64,000 bases of DNA, from the NCBI GenBank assembly GCA_002346535.1, contig DDZZ01000006.1:45840-109839 (forward strand), read 5' to 3'. The stretch is from Opitutales bacterium UBA2995 (lineage in GTDB: Bacteria > Verrucomicrobiota > Verrucomicrobiia > Opitutales > UBA2995). Shown one piece after another: positions 54,303-61,632 of this stretch (positions are counted from its first letter, which is position 1; each line of letters starts with the position of its first letter). The position numbers and the translations under genes are program-made. The notes under the pieces were generated by a model. The model saw only the letters and a list, made by a program, of their open reading frames with translations. It ran no database searches and was not told where the DNA came from.

Positions 54303-55637
54303 ATGGCGGATTCCTATCAGGCATCATTTTTCGAGTCGTATTCTGAAGCGCGTGAAAACGACGTTCGAAAGCCTTTGGCAGCTCGCATGCGGCCTAGGAA
54401 TCTCTCTGAAATAATCGGCCAATCGCATTTGATGGAGGCCAATGCCTTGCTTCCGAAATTAATCAAGGCGGACCGTATTGGCAGTCTGTTGCTTTGGGGA
54501 CCACCTGGTTGCGGGAAGACATCAATTGCACGTGTGATTGCTGCAGAGACCGATAGTCATTTTGTCCAGGTCAATGCTGTACTTTCCAATGTGGCTGAAC
54601 TTAAGCAGATACTACTTGCGGCCCGGCGCAATCCTTCCGCGAGAACAATTCTATTTATTGATGAGCTACACCGATTCAACAAAGCTCAGCAGGACCTTTT
54701 ATTACCTGATGTGGAGGAGGGGAATGTGCGCTTGATTGGTGTGACTACTCATAATCCGGGATTTTACATCATTCCGCCATTAGTTAGCCGCAGTCATTTA
54801 TTCAGGTTGGAGCCCTTGAAGGAAGACGATGTGGCCAAAGCCCTTAAAAATGCCCTTCAGGATACAGACCGCGGATTGGGGGAAAGAAAGGTTACTACCG
54901 ATGATGAGTTATTAGTTTCTCTGGCCCGGTTGTGTGATGGTGACTTGAGAAGGGCATTGAACGCACTCGAAGTTGTCGTTGAAAGCGTAGGTGAAGGACA
55001 TACCCTTTTGGCCGATGATGTTCAGGCATTCGCCAGCGAGCGTCAGATCCGTTACGACGCTGATGAAGACGAGCACTACAACACAGCCTCTGCTATGATT
55101 AAAAGTATGCGCGGCGGGGATCCAGATGCCGCGCTTTACTGGATGGCAAAAATGCTCGTGGGAGGCGAAGACCCTAGATTCATAGCACGGCGCTTGGTGA
55201 TTTTGGCGAGCGAAGATGTCGGTTTGGCGGATCCGATGGCATTGCTATTGGCTGTGGCTGCTAAAGACGCTTGTGAGTTTCTAGGCCAACCCGAGTGTGA
55301 GCTCAATTTGGCTCATGCTGTTATTTACCTCGCGACTGCACCGAAAAGCAATTCGGTGACCCTTGCTCTTGGAAAGGCGAAAAAGGAAATTCAGGAAAAT
55401 CCTTTGCAGGAAGTTCCTCTATGGCTTCGTGATAGCCACAGTAAAGTGTCCAAAAACCAAGGTCATGGAGATGGATACCTTTACAGTCACGACTTCCCCG
55501 AGGCGATTTCTGGGCAGGAATATTTGTTAAAACCTACGAAATTATATGAACCAACGGCATCAGGTCGTGAAAAATTTATTTTAGAACGTCTTCGCTATTG
55601 GCGGGAACTTAAAGCTGAATTAGAGACTCAGAATTGA
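54303..55637 (+). CDS. rarA: Replication-associated recombination protein A (RarA/MgsA AAA+ ATPase)
   Basis: The product has 444 residues. The N-terminal part has PLAARMRPRNLSEIIGQSHL, then Walker A GPPGCGKTS, Walker B ILFIDELHRFNKAQQD, sensor 1 GVTTHNPGF (GATTENP in most homologues) and the arginine-finger box PPLVSRSH. The C-terminal tetramerisation region contains MRGGDPDAALYWMAKMLVGGEDPRFIARRL. The protein acts at stalled replication forks with SSB. Typical length and complete motifs indicate a functional gene. Confidence 0.96.
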   Translation: MADSYQASFFESYSEARENDVRKPLAARMRPRNLSEIIGQSHLMEANALLPKLIKADRIGSLLLWGPPGCGKTSIARVIAAETDSHFVQVNAVLSNVAELKQILLAARRNPSARTILFIDELHRFNKAQQDLLLPDVEEGNVRLIGVTTHNPGFYIIPPLVSRSHLFRLEPLKEDDVAKALKNALQDTDRGLGERKVTTDDELLVSLARLCDGDLRRALNALEVVVESVGEGHTLLADDVQAFASERQIRYDADEDEHYNTASAMIKSMRGGDPDAALYWMAKMLVGGEDPRFIARRLVILASEDVGLADPMALLLAVAAKDACEFLGQPECELNLAHAVIYLATAPKSNSVTLALGKAKKEIQENPLQEVPLWLRDSHSKVSKNQGHGDGYLYSHDFPEAISGQEYLLKPTKLYEPTASGREKFILERLRYWRELKAELETQN

Positions 55638-55654
55638 AAGAAACCCCGATCATT

Positions 55655-55864
55655 ATGAATACACGGCTATTTAACCTTTTGGTACTGTTTGGTTTTCTTG
55701 CCAGCAACATGTTTCTATCTGCTGAGCACCACGAAGAACCCAAAGTTCTGAATGGTATGTCTTTCACGGAAGATCGTGAAGCGGAAAGCGAAGTACTTAA
55801 TTTCTTTTATAATCAACACCGACTTGGAGCGGTAATTGCCTTACCAAAAGACCCTAAAAAATAA
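55655..55864 (+). CDS. Small exported protein, 69 residues, unknown function
   Basis: ATG 55655 opens a typical signal peptide (MNTRLFNLLVLFGFLASNMF, cleavage after FLSA), followed by an acidic mature part of about 45 residues (HHEEPKVLNGMSFTEDREAE). An in-frame TTG at 55634 overlaps the end of rarA but would spoil the signal peptide. I recognise no family. It is immediately followed by the YvlD-like gene (stop and start abut), so the two are probably translated together. Confidence 0.6.
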   Translation: MNTRLFNLLVLFGFLASNMFLSAEHHEEPKVLNGMSFTEDREAESEVLNFFYNQHRLGAVIALPKDPKK

Positions 55865-56338
55865 ATGTCGGAACCTCGTCGATTTCCTGAGCTTCCAGTC
55901 CTTATAAAACAATGGCTACTTATTGCAGTCGGTGTGGTGGTTTCTTCATTGTTGAGCGAGGGAATACGATTTGATTCTTGGACGAACTTAATCTTGGCGG
56001 TCTTGTTTATCTCTTTATTGAATGTGTTCTTAAAGCCGGTCCTCGTTCTGTTCGGACTGCCCTTTATCATTTTGACCTTCGGGATCGGGATAACTCTCAT
56101 CAACGGGCTCATATTTGCCATGGCCGGGTACCTGGTCCCGGGATTTGAAGTGGCTGGTTTTTGGCCGGCAGTTTGGGGTGCTTTCGTAGTTAGTTTGATT
56201 ACTCTTGTCAGTAATGCCCTCTTGGCTCGGCCAAAGATAAATTTTGAAGTCCAGACATCGAGAACGCCCAAAGCCCCGAAAGCCAAGGGTGGAGCCAAAG
56301 AATATAGCGGTGACATGGACGATGTCATTGATGTTTAA
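55865..56338 (+). CDS. YvlD-like four-helix membrane protein (phage-holin-family, PF04020-type)
   Basis: The product has 157 residues and four hydrophobic helices. The family core NVFLKPVLVLFGLPFIILTF followed by GIGITLINGLIFAMAGYLVPGF is clear. A charged C-terminal tail of about 35 residues (TPKAPKAKGGAKEYSGD) follows. Despite the name of the family these proteins are chromosomal, and their function is unknown; some are linked to envelope stress. No phage genes are near. Confidence 0.82.
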   Translation: MSEPRRFPELPVLIKQWLLIAVGVVVSSLLSEGIRFDSWTNLILAVLFISLLNVFLKPVLVLFGLPFIILTFGIGITLINGLIFAMAGYLVPGFEVAGFWPAVWGAFVVSLITLVSNALLARPKINFEVQTSRTPKAPKAKGGAKEYSGDMDDVIDV

Positions 56339-56462
56339 AGGCTTCTAATAACCGAAATTGTCTCTCCCAAATCGCACCTAACCTTTTGCGATTTCTATGC
56401 AAGTTTCTCACTTGTGTTCTGGGTGAATGATATAAAGTGTCTCGCACTCATTATTTTTAGCT

Positions 56463-57860
56463 ATGTCGGATATTGTGGAATATGATTTGATTGTTATTGG
56501 CGGTGGGCCTGCCGGGTACGCCGGAGCTATTCGAGCCGGGCAGCTGGGCAAAAAAGTCGCATGTGTGGAGATGGAACGACCGGGAGGCACCTGCTTGAAT
56601 TGGGGGTGTATTCCTTCGAAAGCACTTTTGAAAAGTGCAGAGCTCTATCAGAAGATGATGCATGCCGCTGACTTTGGGCTGCGGGCGGAATCGGTTGGAT
56701 TCGATTTCGAACAAGTCGTTGGCCGATCGAGAAAAGTAGCCGAACAGATGGCTGTAGGTATCGAATTTCTGTTTAAGAAAAATAAAGTGGATCACATCCG
56801 GGGCCAAGGGCAGGTAACCGAATCGAGTACGGTTGAAATCAAGGATGGACCCGACGAAGGGAAAACTCTGAAAGCTCAAAATATATTGCTGGCCACCGGC
56901 TGTAAGATGAGACCATTCCCCGGCCTGGAATTAGACGGGGAACGGGTCATGACATCCCGAGAGGCGCTTGCTCAGACTAAACAACCCAAGAGTATTCTTA
57001 TAATCGGCGCCGGGGCTATCGGTGTGGAGTTTGCTTATTTCTACAATGCACTGGGTTCGGAAGTTATACTCGTTGAAGTTCTCGACCAGATTCTCCCCAT
57101 TGAAGATTTGGAGGTATCCAAATTGTTGAGACGATCTTTCAAGAAGCAGGGAATAAAGGTCCATGTTGGTACCAGGGTTGAAAATGTCGCCTTTTCCAAT
57201 TCCGGATTAACAGCCGAATTGGTGAAAGGAGAATCTTCTTCAACCATCGAAGTCGATGTTATGTTGTCTGCCATTGGTGTAACTCCCAATCTTGAAGGCG
57301 CAGTGGGTTCTGGTATCAGCTTGGATGAAAGCCGCGGTTACTTGAAAGTAGACGACCGTTATGCCACCAATGTCGAAGGCATATATTCTGCTGGAGACAT
57401 CATTGGACCTCCATGGTTAGCGCACGTCGCTACCTATGAGGCCATTCAGGCTGTAAACGGGATGTTTGGAGCAGGCACCCCAAATCGGGTTACGCTTTTT
57501 CCTGGCTGCACCTATTGTAATCCGCAGGTTGCAAGCATCGGTCAGACCGAACAGGCAGTAAAAGAAGGTGGAGTTCCCTATAAAGTCGGCAAATTTCCAT
57601 TCGTGGCTTCCGGTAAGGCTGTAGCGTCCAATGCCTCTGAAGGTTTTGTGAAAGTAATTTCAGCGGAAGTGGACGGAGAAATTCTCGGAGTGCATATCAT
57701 TGGAGCGGATGCCACCGAGCTTATCGCTGAGTACGCCTTAGCCATGCGCATGGAAGCAACACCATTGGAAGTTCACGAGACCATTCACGCCCATCCAACC
57801 CTGAGCGAAGCACTTATGGAGGCAGCCGCTGCTACCGAGGGCGAGGCGATTCACATTTAA
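56463..57860 (+). CDS. lpdA: Dihydrolipoyl dehydrogenase (E3 of 2-oxoacid dehydrogenases)
   Basis: The product has 465 residues. FAD-binding motif IGGGPAGYAGAIRAGQLG, redox-active disulfide GGTCLNWGCIPSKALL, NAD-binding GAGAIGVEFAYFY, the FAD-contact YSAGDIIGPPWLAHVA and the C-terminal HAHPTLSEALMEA with the catalytic His-Glu pair are all intact. It reoxidises dihydrolipoamide of the pyruvate and 2-oxoglutarate dehydrogenase or glycine cleavage complexes, producing NADH that the cluster-2 complex I can use. It stands without E1/E2 genes. Confidence 0.96.
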   Translation: MSDIVEYDLIVIGGGPAGYAGAIRAGQLGKKVACVEMERPGGTCLNWGCIPSKALLKSAELYQKMMHAADFGLRAESVGFDFEQVVGRSRKVAEQMAVGIEFLFKKNKVDHIRGQGQVTESSTVEIKDGPDEGKTLKAQNILLATGCKMRPFPGLELDGERVMTSREALAQTKQPKSILIIGAGAIGVEFAYFYNALGSEVILVEVLDQILPIEDLEVSKLLRRSFKKQGIKVHVGTRVENVAFSNSGLTAELVKGESSSTIEVDVMLSAIGVTPNLEGAVGSGISLDESRGYLKVDDRYATNVEGIYSAGDIIGPPWLAHVATYEAIQAVNGMFGAGTPNRVTLFPGCTYCNPQVASIGQTEQAVKEGGVPYKVGKFPFVASGKAVASNASEGFVKVISAEVDGEILGVHIIGADATELIAEYALAMRMEATPLEVHETIHAHPTLSEALMEAAAATEGEAIHI

Positions 57861-57941
57861 CTAGTTATGATGGCTTGAACGATACTCGGTTGGAGTCAAT
57901 CTTCTCCTTTTCTTAAAATGATCGGATAAGCTGCTCAATAG

Positions 57942-58016
57942 TGGTGCTCCCGCCGGGAGTCGAACCCAGATCTCAGGCTCCGGAGGCCAGCATTCTATCC
58001 ATTGAACTACAGGAGC
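57942..58016 (-). tRNA. tRNA-Arg (anticodon CCG)
   Basis: On the minus strand the acceptor arm GCTCCTG pairs with CGGGAGC and is followed by an encoded CCA (57942-57944). The D arm is around AATGGATA, the anticodon loop reads CTCCGGA with anticodon CCG, and the T arm is CTGGG-TTCGACT-CCCGG. The second pair of the anticodon stem is a T-T mismatch, otherwise the cloverleaf is complete. Confidence 0.93.
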
Positions 58017-58124
58017 TTCCAAAAAAGAGATGGGAAGATCTCGAAGGGGTACTGCAAAGTCAAATGCCTTTTAGGCCGTTTAATCTATTGCGATTAGCTG
58101 GCTCCTCGAATGCGCAATGACAGC

Positions 58125-58571
58125 TTAAGTGTCGTATTCGGTAATTGCCGAAACTTTGCCGTTTTCGAATTCAATTTCCGCTACCAGTTCCTGGTTGTAC
58201 GAATACACATGGATGTAGCGCGGAACGTGGTAGGAGCGCCATATTTTGTGAACTGGATCATAATAAACGCGACGTTCGTATCCGGAAAATTGGGTACCTT
58301 CTGGTCGGGTGTAAATACGTGAGTATTCCCAAATCTCTTTACTCACTCCATCCTTTACGCCGCTCTTTTTGCGATCCGGATCACCCATAATAAAAAACAC
58401 CGCGTCGGATGATTGTCCAAGATCGAGGGTCTTGTTGTGGACCGCCAATTGTTCTTCGGCGCTGAGGGTGGCGAACAGGTCCGGATATTTTTTTATGCGG
58501 TATTCCGTGGAATTGCAACCGATCCAAAGTAACGCAAGTGCGAGCATCCCTATCCATTTAGGTGTATTCAT
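58125..58571 (-). CDS. BamE/SmpA-like small lipoprotein
   Basis: The product has 148 residues. The lipoprotein signal MNTPKWIGMLALALLWIGC carries lipobox WIGC. The mature domain has the layout of SmpA/BamE-like folds: a helical start (YPDLFATLSAEEQLAVHNKT), then LGQSSDAVFFIMGDPDRK (the family's G-x-P turn), then antiparallel strands (KEIWEYSRI, ERRVYYDP, LVAEIEFENGKVSAI). It probably sits at the outer membrane; a role in outer-membrane assembly is inferred from the fold pattern only. The tRNA gene lies about 110 bases downstream. Confidence 0.65.
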   Translation of the reverse strand: MNTPKWIGMLALALLWIGCNSTEYRIKKYPDLFATLSAEEQLAVHNKTLDLGQSSDAVFFIMGDPDRKKSGVKDGVSKEIWEYSRIYTRPEGTQFSGYERRVYYDPVHKIWRSYHVPRYIHVYSYNQELVAEIEFENGKVSAITEYDT

Positions 58572-58683
58572 GACAAACTGGGGTGTGGCTGTATTCTGGG
58601 GTAAACCGTAGGAGAATAAAAAAGTTTCAGACCTTGTTCAGGTAATATTATGATGGATCGTATTCCTCGGATGCAGGTTGAAA

Positions 58684-59286
58684 TTAAAGCAACTCCAATT
58701 CCTTGAAGCGGTGATAAAGTTTGAGGCTCACCCAGGCGTCAGTAGCGGCATAGGTTAATTGATTTGTAGTCAAGTTAGCCTGGGCCCAATTGGTAAGTTG
58801 TGCGGATTTTGATAGTCTGCTTCGCAAAATCATGCCGGTCATATTTCTTAGACCTCGTTTAACGATTCCGGCCTCATTGGCGATCGTGGCTAGATCCAGA
58901 AATCCGGAAGGTTTAAATTTTTTAACCTTTTGAAGGTGTTTTATATCGTCGTGGAGAGCGACACCGACCTTGGTTGTTTCCTCTGTCTGTAACAAATGCA
59001 AGATGTGATCATGCAGGCCTTTGCCGTTGATCCGGAAAAGCCAAACTTCTTTTTCCGTAGCAAATTGAATAAGGGCGGGTGGGTAGCTGACACCCTTTTT
59101 GAAGCTGGGTTTTGTTTCCGTATCGAAGCCAAGCACTTTTTCATCCAGTAATCTATTTACTGAGGGTTTGACCTTTTTTTCGATATCTATGACGTGAATA
59201 GGTCCTTCGAATTTGACCAAGGGTAGCTTATTTATTTCCTCTCGTGAAATGGTCGAGTTTTTGAAGTTTGTATTCGCTTGCTCCAT
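58684..59286 (-). CDS. RNase D-like DEDDy 3'-5' exonuclease
   Basis: The product has 200 residues with the single exonuclease domain only. The four acidic residues and the tyrosine of the DEDDy type are seen: GFDTETKP (DxE), VGVALHDDIKHL (D) and YAATDAWVSLKLY (Y and D four apart). It lacks the HRDC domain of RNase D, matching the short stand-alone 3'-5' exonucleases found in many bacteria that act on RNA or single-stranded DNA ends. It is soluble, and the gene is monocistronic. Confidence 0.9.
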   Translation of the reverse strand: MEQANTNFKNSTISREEINKLPLVKFEGPIHVIDIEKKVKPSVNRLLDEKVLGFDTETKPSFKKGVSYPPALIQFATEKEVWLFRINGKGLHDHILHLLQTEETTKVGVALHDDIKHLQKVKKFKPSGFLDLATIANEAGIVKRGLRNMTGMILRSRLSKSAQLTNWAQANLTTNQLTYAATDAWVSLKLYHRFKELELL

Positions 59287-59484
59287 TTAAATGGTGGTCT
59301 AAATCGACCAAAGACTTCCTCTAAAATCAAATTCTCTTATTCCTGATTGAGATACCGATTTGAAATTATTTGATATGATATGTCCTTCCAAAGGAAGCAA
59401 AAATCATTCTTCCCTTCACGCGGAAGATGAGTGCCAGCGTTTTTTTTGACGAATTTTTTTCATAGATACCGAGCCATTTCCAAA

Positions 59485-59512
59485 AATAAAAAAACCGACT
59501 CTCAGTAAGTCC
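59485..59512 (-). terminator. Weak terminator-like hairpin downstream of dnaK
   Basis: Reading on the minus strand, GGACTTACTGAGAGTCGG followed by TTTTTTTATT is a short stem (GACT with AGTC) and a T run about 25 bases after the dnaK stop. The stem is only 4-5 bp, so this is a tentative call. Confidence 0.35.
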
Positions 59513-59537
59513 TTTTTGAAATTAGAAATAGAATGGA

Positions 59538-61469
59538 TTACTTTTTATCCTCATCCACCACTTCGAAATCAGCATCGACAACATCGTCGTCAACGGGTTT
59601 CTCCGCGCCAGATTCCAGAGGATCTTCAGGTGAGGGTGGGGGAGGAGCACCTTCTGGCGCCGCCTGACTGTAAAGATCCTGAGCCATACCGGAGAAGACC
59701 GATTGAATCTTTTCCGTAGCGGCTTTCATTTCATCCGGGTTGTCGGTCTCCAAAGCTGTTTTACATTCGGCCAATACAGCTTCAATTTCAGACTTCTTGT
59801 CCTCAGACAGTTTGTCACCAGCCTCTGTGATTTGTTTTTCCGTCTGATAAATCAGATTATCGAGGTCGTTTTTAACCTCGACGGCTTCCTTTTTCTTTTT
59901 GTCTGCTTCGGCGTTCAGTTCGGCTTCCTGTTTCATTTGCTCAATCTCATCCTTGGAGAGACCAGATGAATTAGTGATCGTGATTTTCTGATCCTTGCCG
60001 GTCCCTTTGTCTTTTGCTGATACGTGCAGGATCCCGTTTACATCGATATCAAATGTGACCTCGATCTGGGGCATTCCTCTCGGGGCTGCGGGAATTCCAT
60101 CCAAGCGGAAGTTTCCAAGCAATTTGTTGTCGGATGCCATTGAGCGCTCGCCTTGAAGGATCTTAATGTCCACAGCCGTCTGGTTGTCAGAATACGTTGA
60201 GAACACTTGGGTCTTTTTGGCCGGAATGGTTGTGTTCCTTTCGATCATCGGTGTGCTCACAGCTCCTGCAGTTTCAATACCGAGCGTTAGGGGAGTGACA
60301 TCGAGCAGAAGAACATCTTTCATGTCTCCCGCCAGTACGGCGCCTTGAATGGCTGCACCAATAGCAACCACCTCATCAGGGTTCACTCCTTTGTGCGAAT
60401 CTTTACCAGCAAGCTCGTGGGCAACCTCGTTAACCTTTGGTGCACGGGTCATACCCCCCACCAGAACCAGGTCGTCGATCTCGGTTGCATTGAACCCGGA
60501 ATCTTCAAGACATTTCTTAAAAGGCTCGATAGTTCTTTGGAAAAGGCTTTCGGTCAATTGCTCGAACTTTGCTCGGGATAGTTGGACGTTCAGGTGTTTT
60601 GGGCCGGATGCGTCGGCGGTAATGAACGGCAGGTTTATGTCGGTGGCTTGTGCTGAGGAAAGGGCAATTTTTGCCTTTTCAGCTTCTTCCTTCAACCGCT
60701 GCAGGGCCATGGGATCATTCCTAAGGTCTATTCCGTTTTCTTTTTTAAATTCCTCGACCATCCAGTTGATGATTTCGGTGTCCCAATTATCACCACCCAG
60801 GTGGGTATCGCCATTGGTCGCTTTTACTTCGAAAACTCCGTCTCCGATTTCGAGGATGGACACATCGAAAGTTCCGCCTCCCAAATCGTAAACAGCTATT
60901 TTGTCTTCGGATTTTTTATCGAGACCGTAAGCGAGGGCTGCAGCCGTAGGCTCGTTAATAATTCGCAGTACTTCCAATCCGGCTATGGTTCCGGCATCTT
61001 TGGTAGCTTGTTTTTGCGAGTTGTTGTAATAAGCCGGTACGGTAATGACTGCCTTGGTGACCGACTCGCCCAGATATGCTTCGGCATCAGCCTTGAGCTT
61101 CTGAAGGACAAAGGCTGAAATTTGCTCTGGCGCGAAGGTTTCATCTTCGCCATTCACATTCGCTTTTACATAAGCGTCCGAGTTTTTACCTTCGACGACC
61201 TCGTAAGGAAGGCTGGCTGCTTCTTCGCTAACTTCGGTAAACTTGCGCCCAATCAGGCGTTTTGCCGAAAAAATTGTATTTTGTGGATTGGTAACCGCTT
61301 GGCGTTTGGCGGCTTGCCCAACCAGGCGTTCTCCGTTTTTGGAGAAGGCTATAACGGATGGCGTGGTACGTGCACCCTCGGCGTTTGGTATAACCACAGG
61401 TTCTCCTCCTTCGAGGACAGCCATACACGAGTTTGTGGTGCCTAAATCAATTCCCAGAATTTTACTCAT
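59538..61469 (-). CDS. dnaK: Chaperone protein DnaK (Hsp70)
   Basis: The product has 643 residues. It starts [20 protein letters not shown]; signature 2 [15 protein letters not shown] and signature 3 [15 protein letters not shown], the linker [15 protein letters not shown] and the substrate-binding domain are intact. The C-terminus ends in the acidic [15 protein letters not shown] proline-rich spacer ([14 protein letters not shown]) lies before it. It is an ATP-dependent folding chaperone working with DnaJ and GrpE, which are not in this window. A perfect 7-bp inverted repeat lies about 95 bases upstream. Confidence 0.98.
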   Translation of the reverse strand: MSKILGIDLGTTNSCMAVLEGGEPVVIPNAEGARTTPSVIAFSKNGERLVGQAAKRQAVTNPQNTIFSAKRLIGRKFTEVSEEAASLPYEVVEGKNSDAYVKANVNGEDETFAPEQISAFVLQKLKADAEAYLGESVTKAVITVPAYYNNSQKQATKDAGTIAGLEVLRIINEPTAAALAYGLDKKSEDKIAVYDLGGGTFDVSILEIGDGVFEVKATNGDTHLGGDNWDTEIINWMVEEFKKENGIDLRNDPMALQRLKEEAEKAKIALSSAQATDINLPFITADASGPKHLNVQLSRAKFEQLTESLFQRTIEPFKKCLEDSGFNATEIDDLVLVGGMTRAPKVNEVAHELAGKDSHKGVNPDEVVAIGAAIQGAVLAGDMKDVLLLDVTPLTLGIETAGAVSTPMIERNTTIPAKKTQVFSTYSDNQTAVDIKILQGERSMASDNKLLGNFRLDGIPAAPRGMPQIEVTFDIDVNGILHVSAKDKGTGKDQKITITNSSGLSKDEIEQMKQEAELNAEADKKKKEAVEVKNDLDNLIYQTEKQITEAGDKLSEDKKSEIEAVLAECKTALETDNPDEMKAATEKIQSVFSGMAQDLYSQAAPEGAPPPPSPEDPLESGAEKPVDDDVVDADFEVVDEDKK

Positions 61470-61563
61470 AGTGTTTCGTGATGTGCAGGATTAATACCAT
61501 CTCTCTAAGTTATTGTAGAAAAAGGTATTATGAGAATTTATATATTCAAATGAGCTTAATTTA

Positions 61564-61580
61564 TGTGCCACGTTGGCACA
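61564..61580. promoter_or_regulatory. Operator-like inverted repeat upstream of dnaK
   Basis: TGTGCCA-CGT-TGGCACA is a perfect 7-bp inverted repeat around a 3-base centre, about 95 bases before the dnaK start in the 163-base gap to the preceding gene. It is not the CIRCE element (TTAGCACTC-N9-GAGTGCTAA). It could be a binding site of a dimeric regulator. Confidence 0.4.
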
Positions 61581-61632
61581 AGTGGCGAAAGGTCAGGAAT
61601 CTAGCCTGTCACAGTGCAGTTTAGGCATCTGG

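Noticed and set aside
55865..56338. Phage holin indicating a prophage
   Set aside because: The YvlD-type family carries the holin name but is chromosomal, and no phage genes are nearby.
61564..61580. CIRCE element upstream of dnaK
   Set aside because: The repeat sequence and the 3-base spacer do not match TTAGCACTC-N9-GAGTGCTAA.
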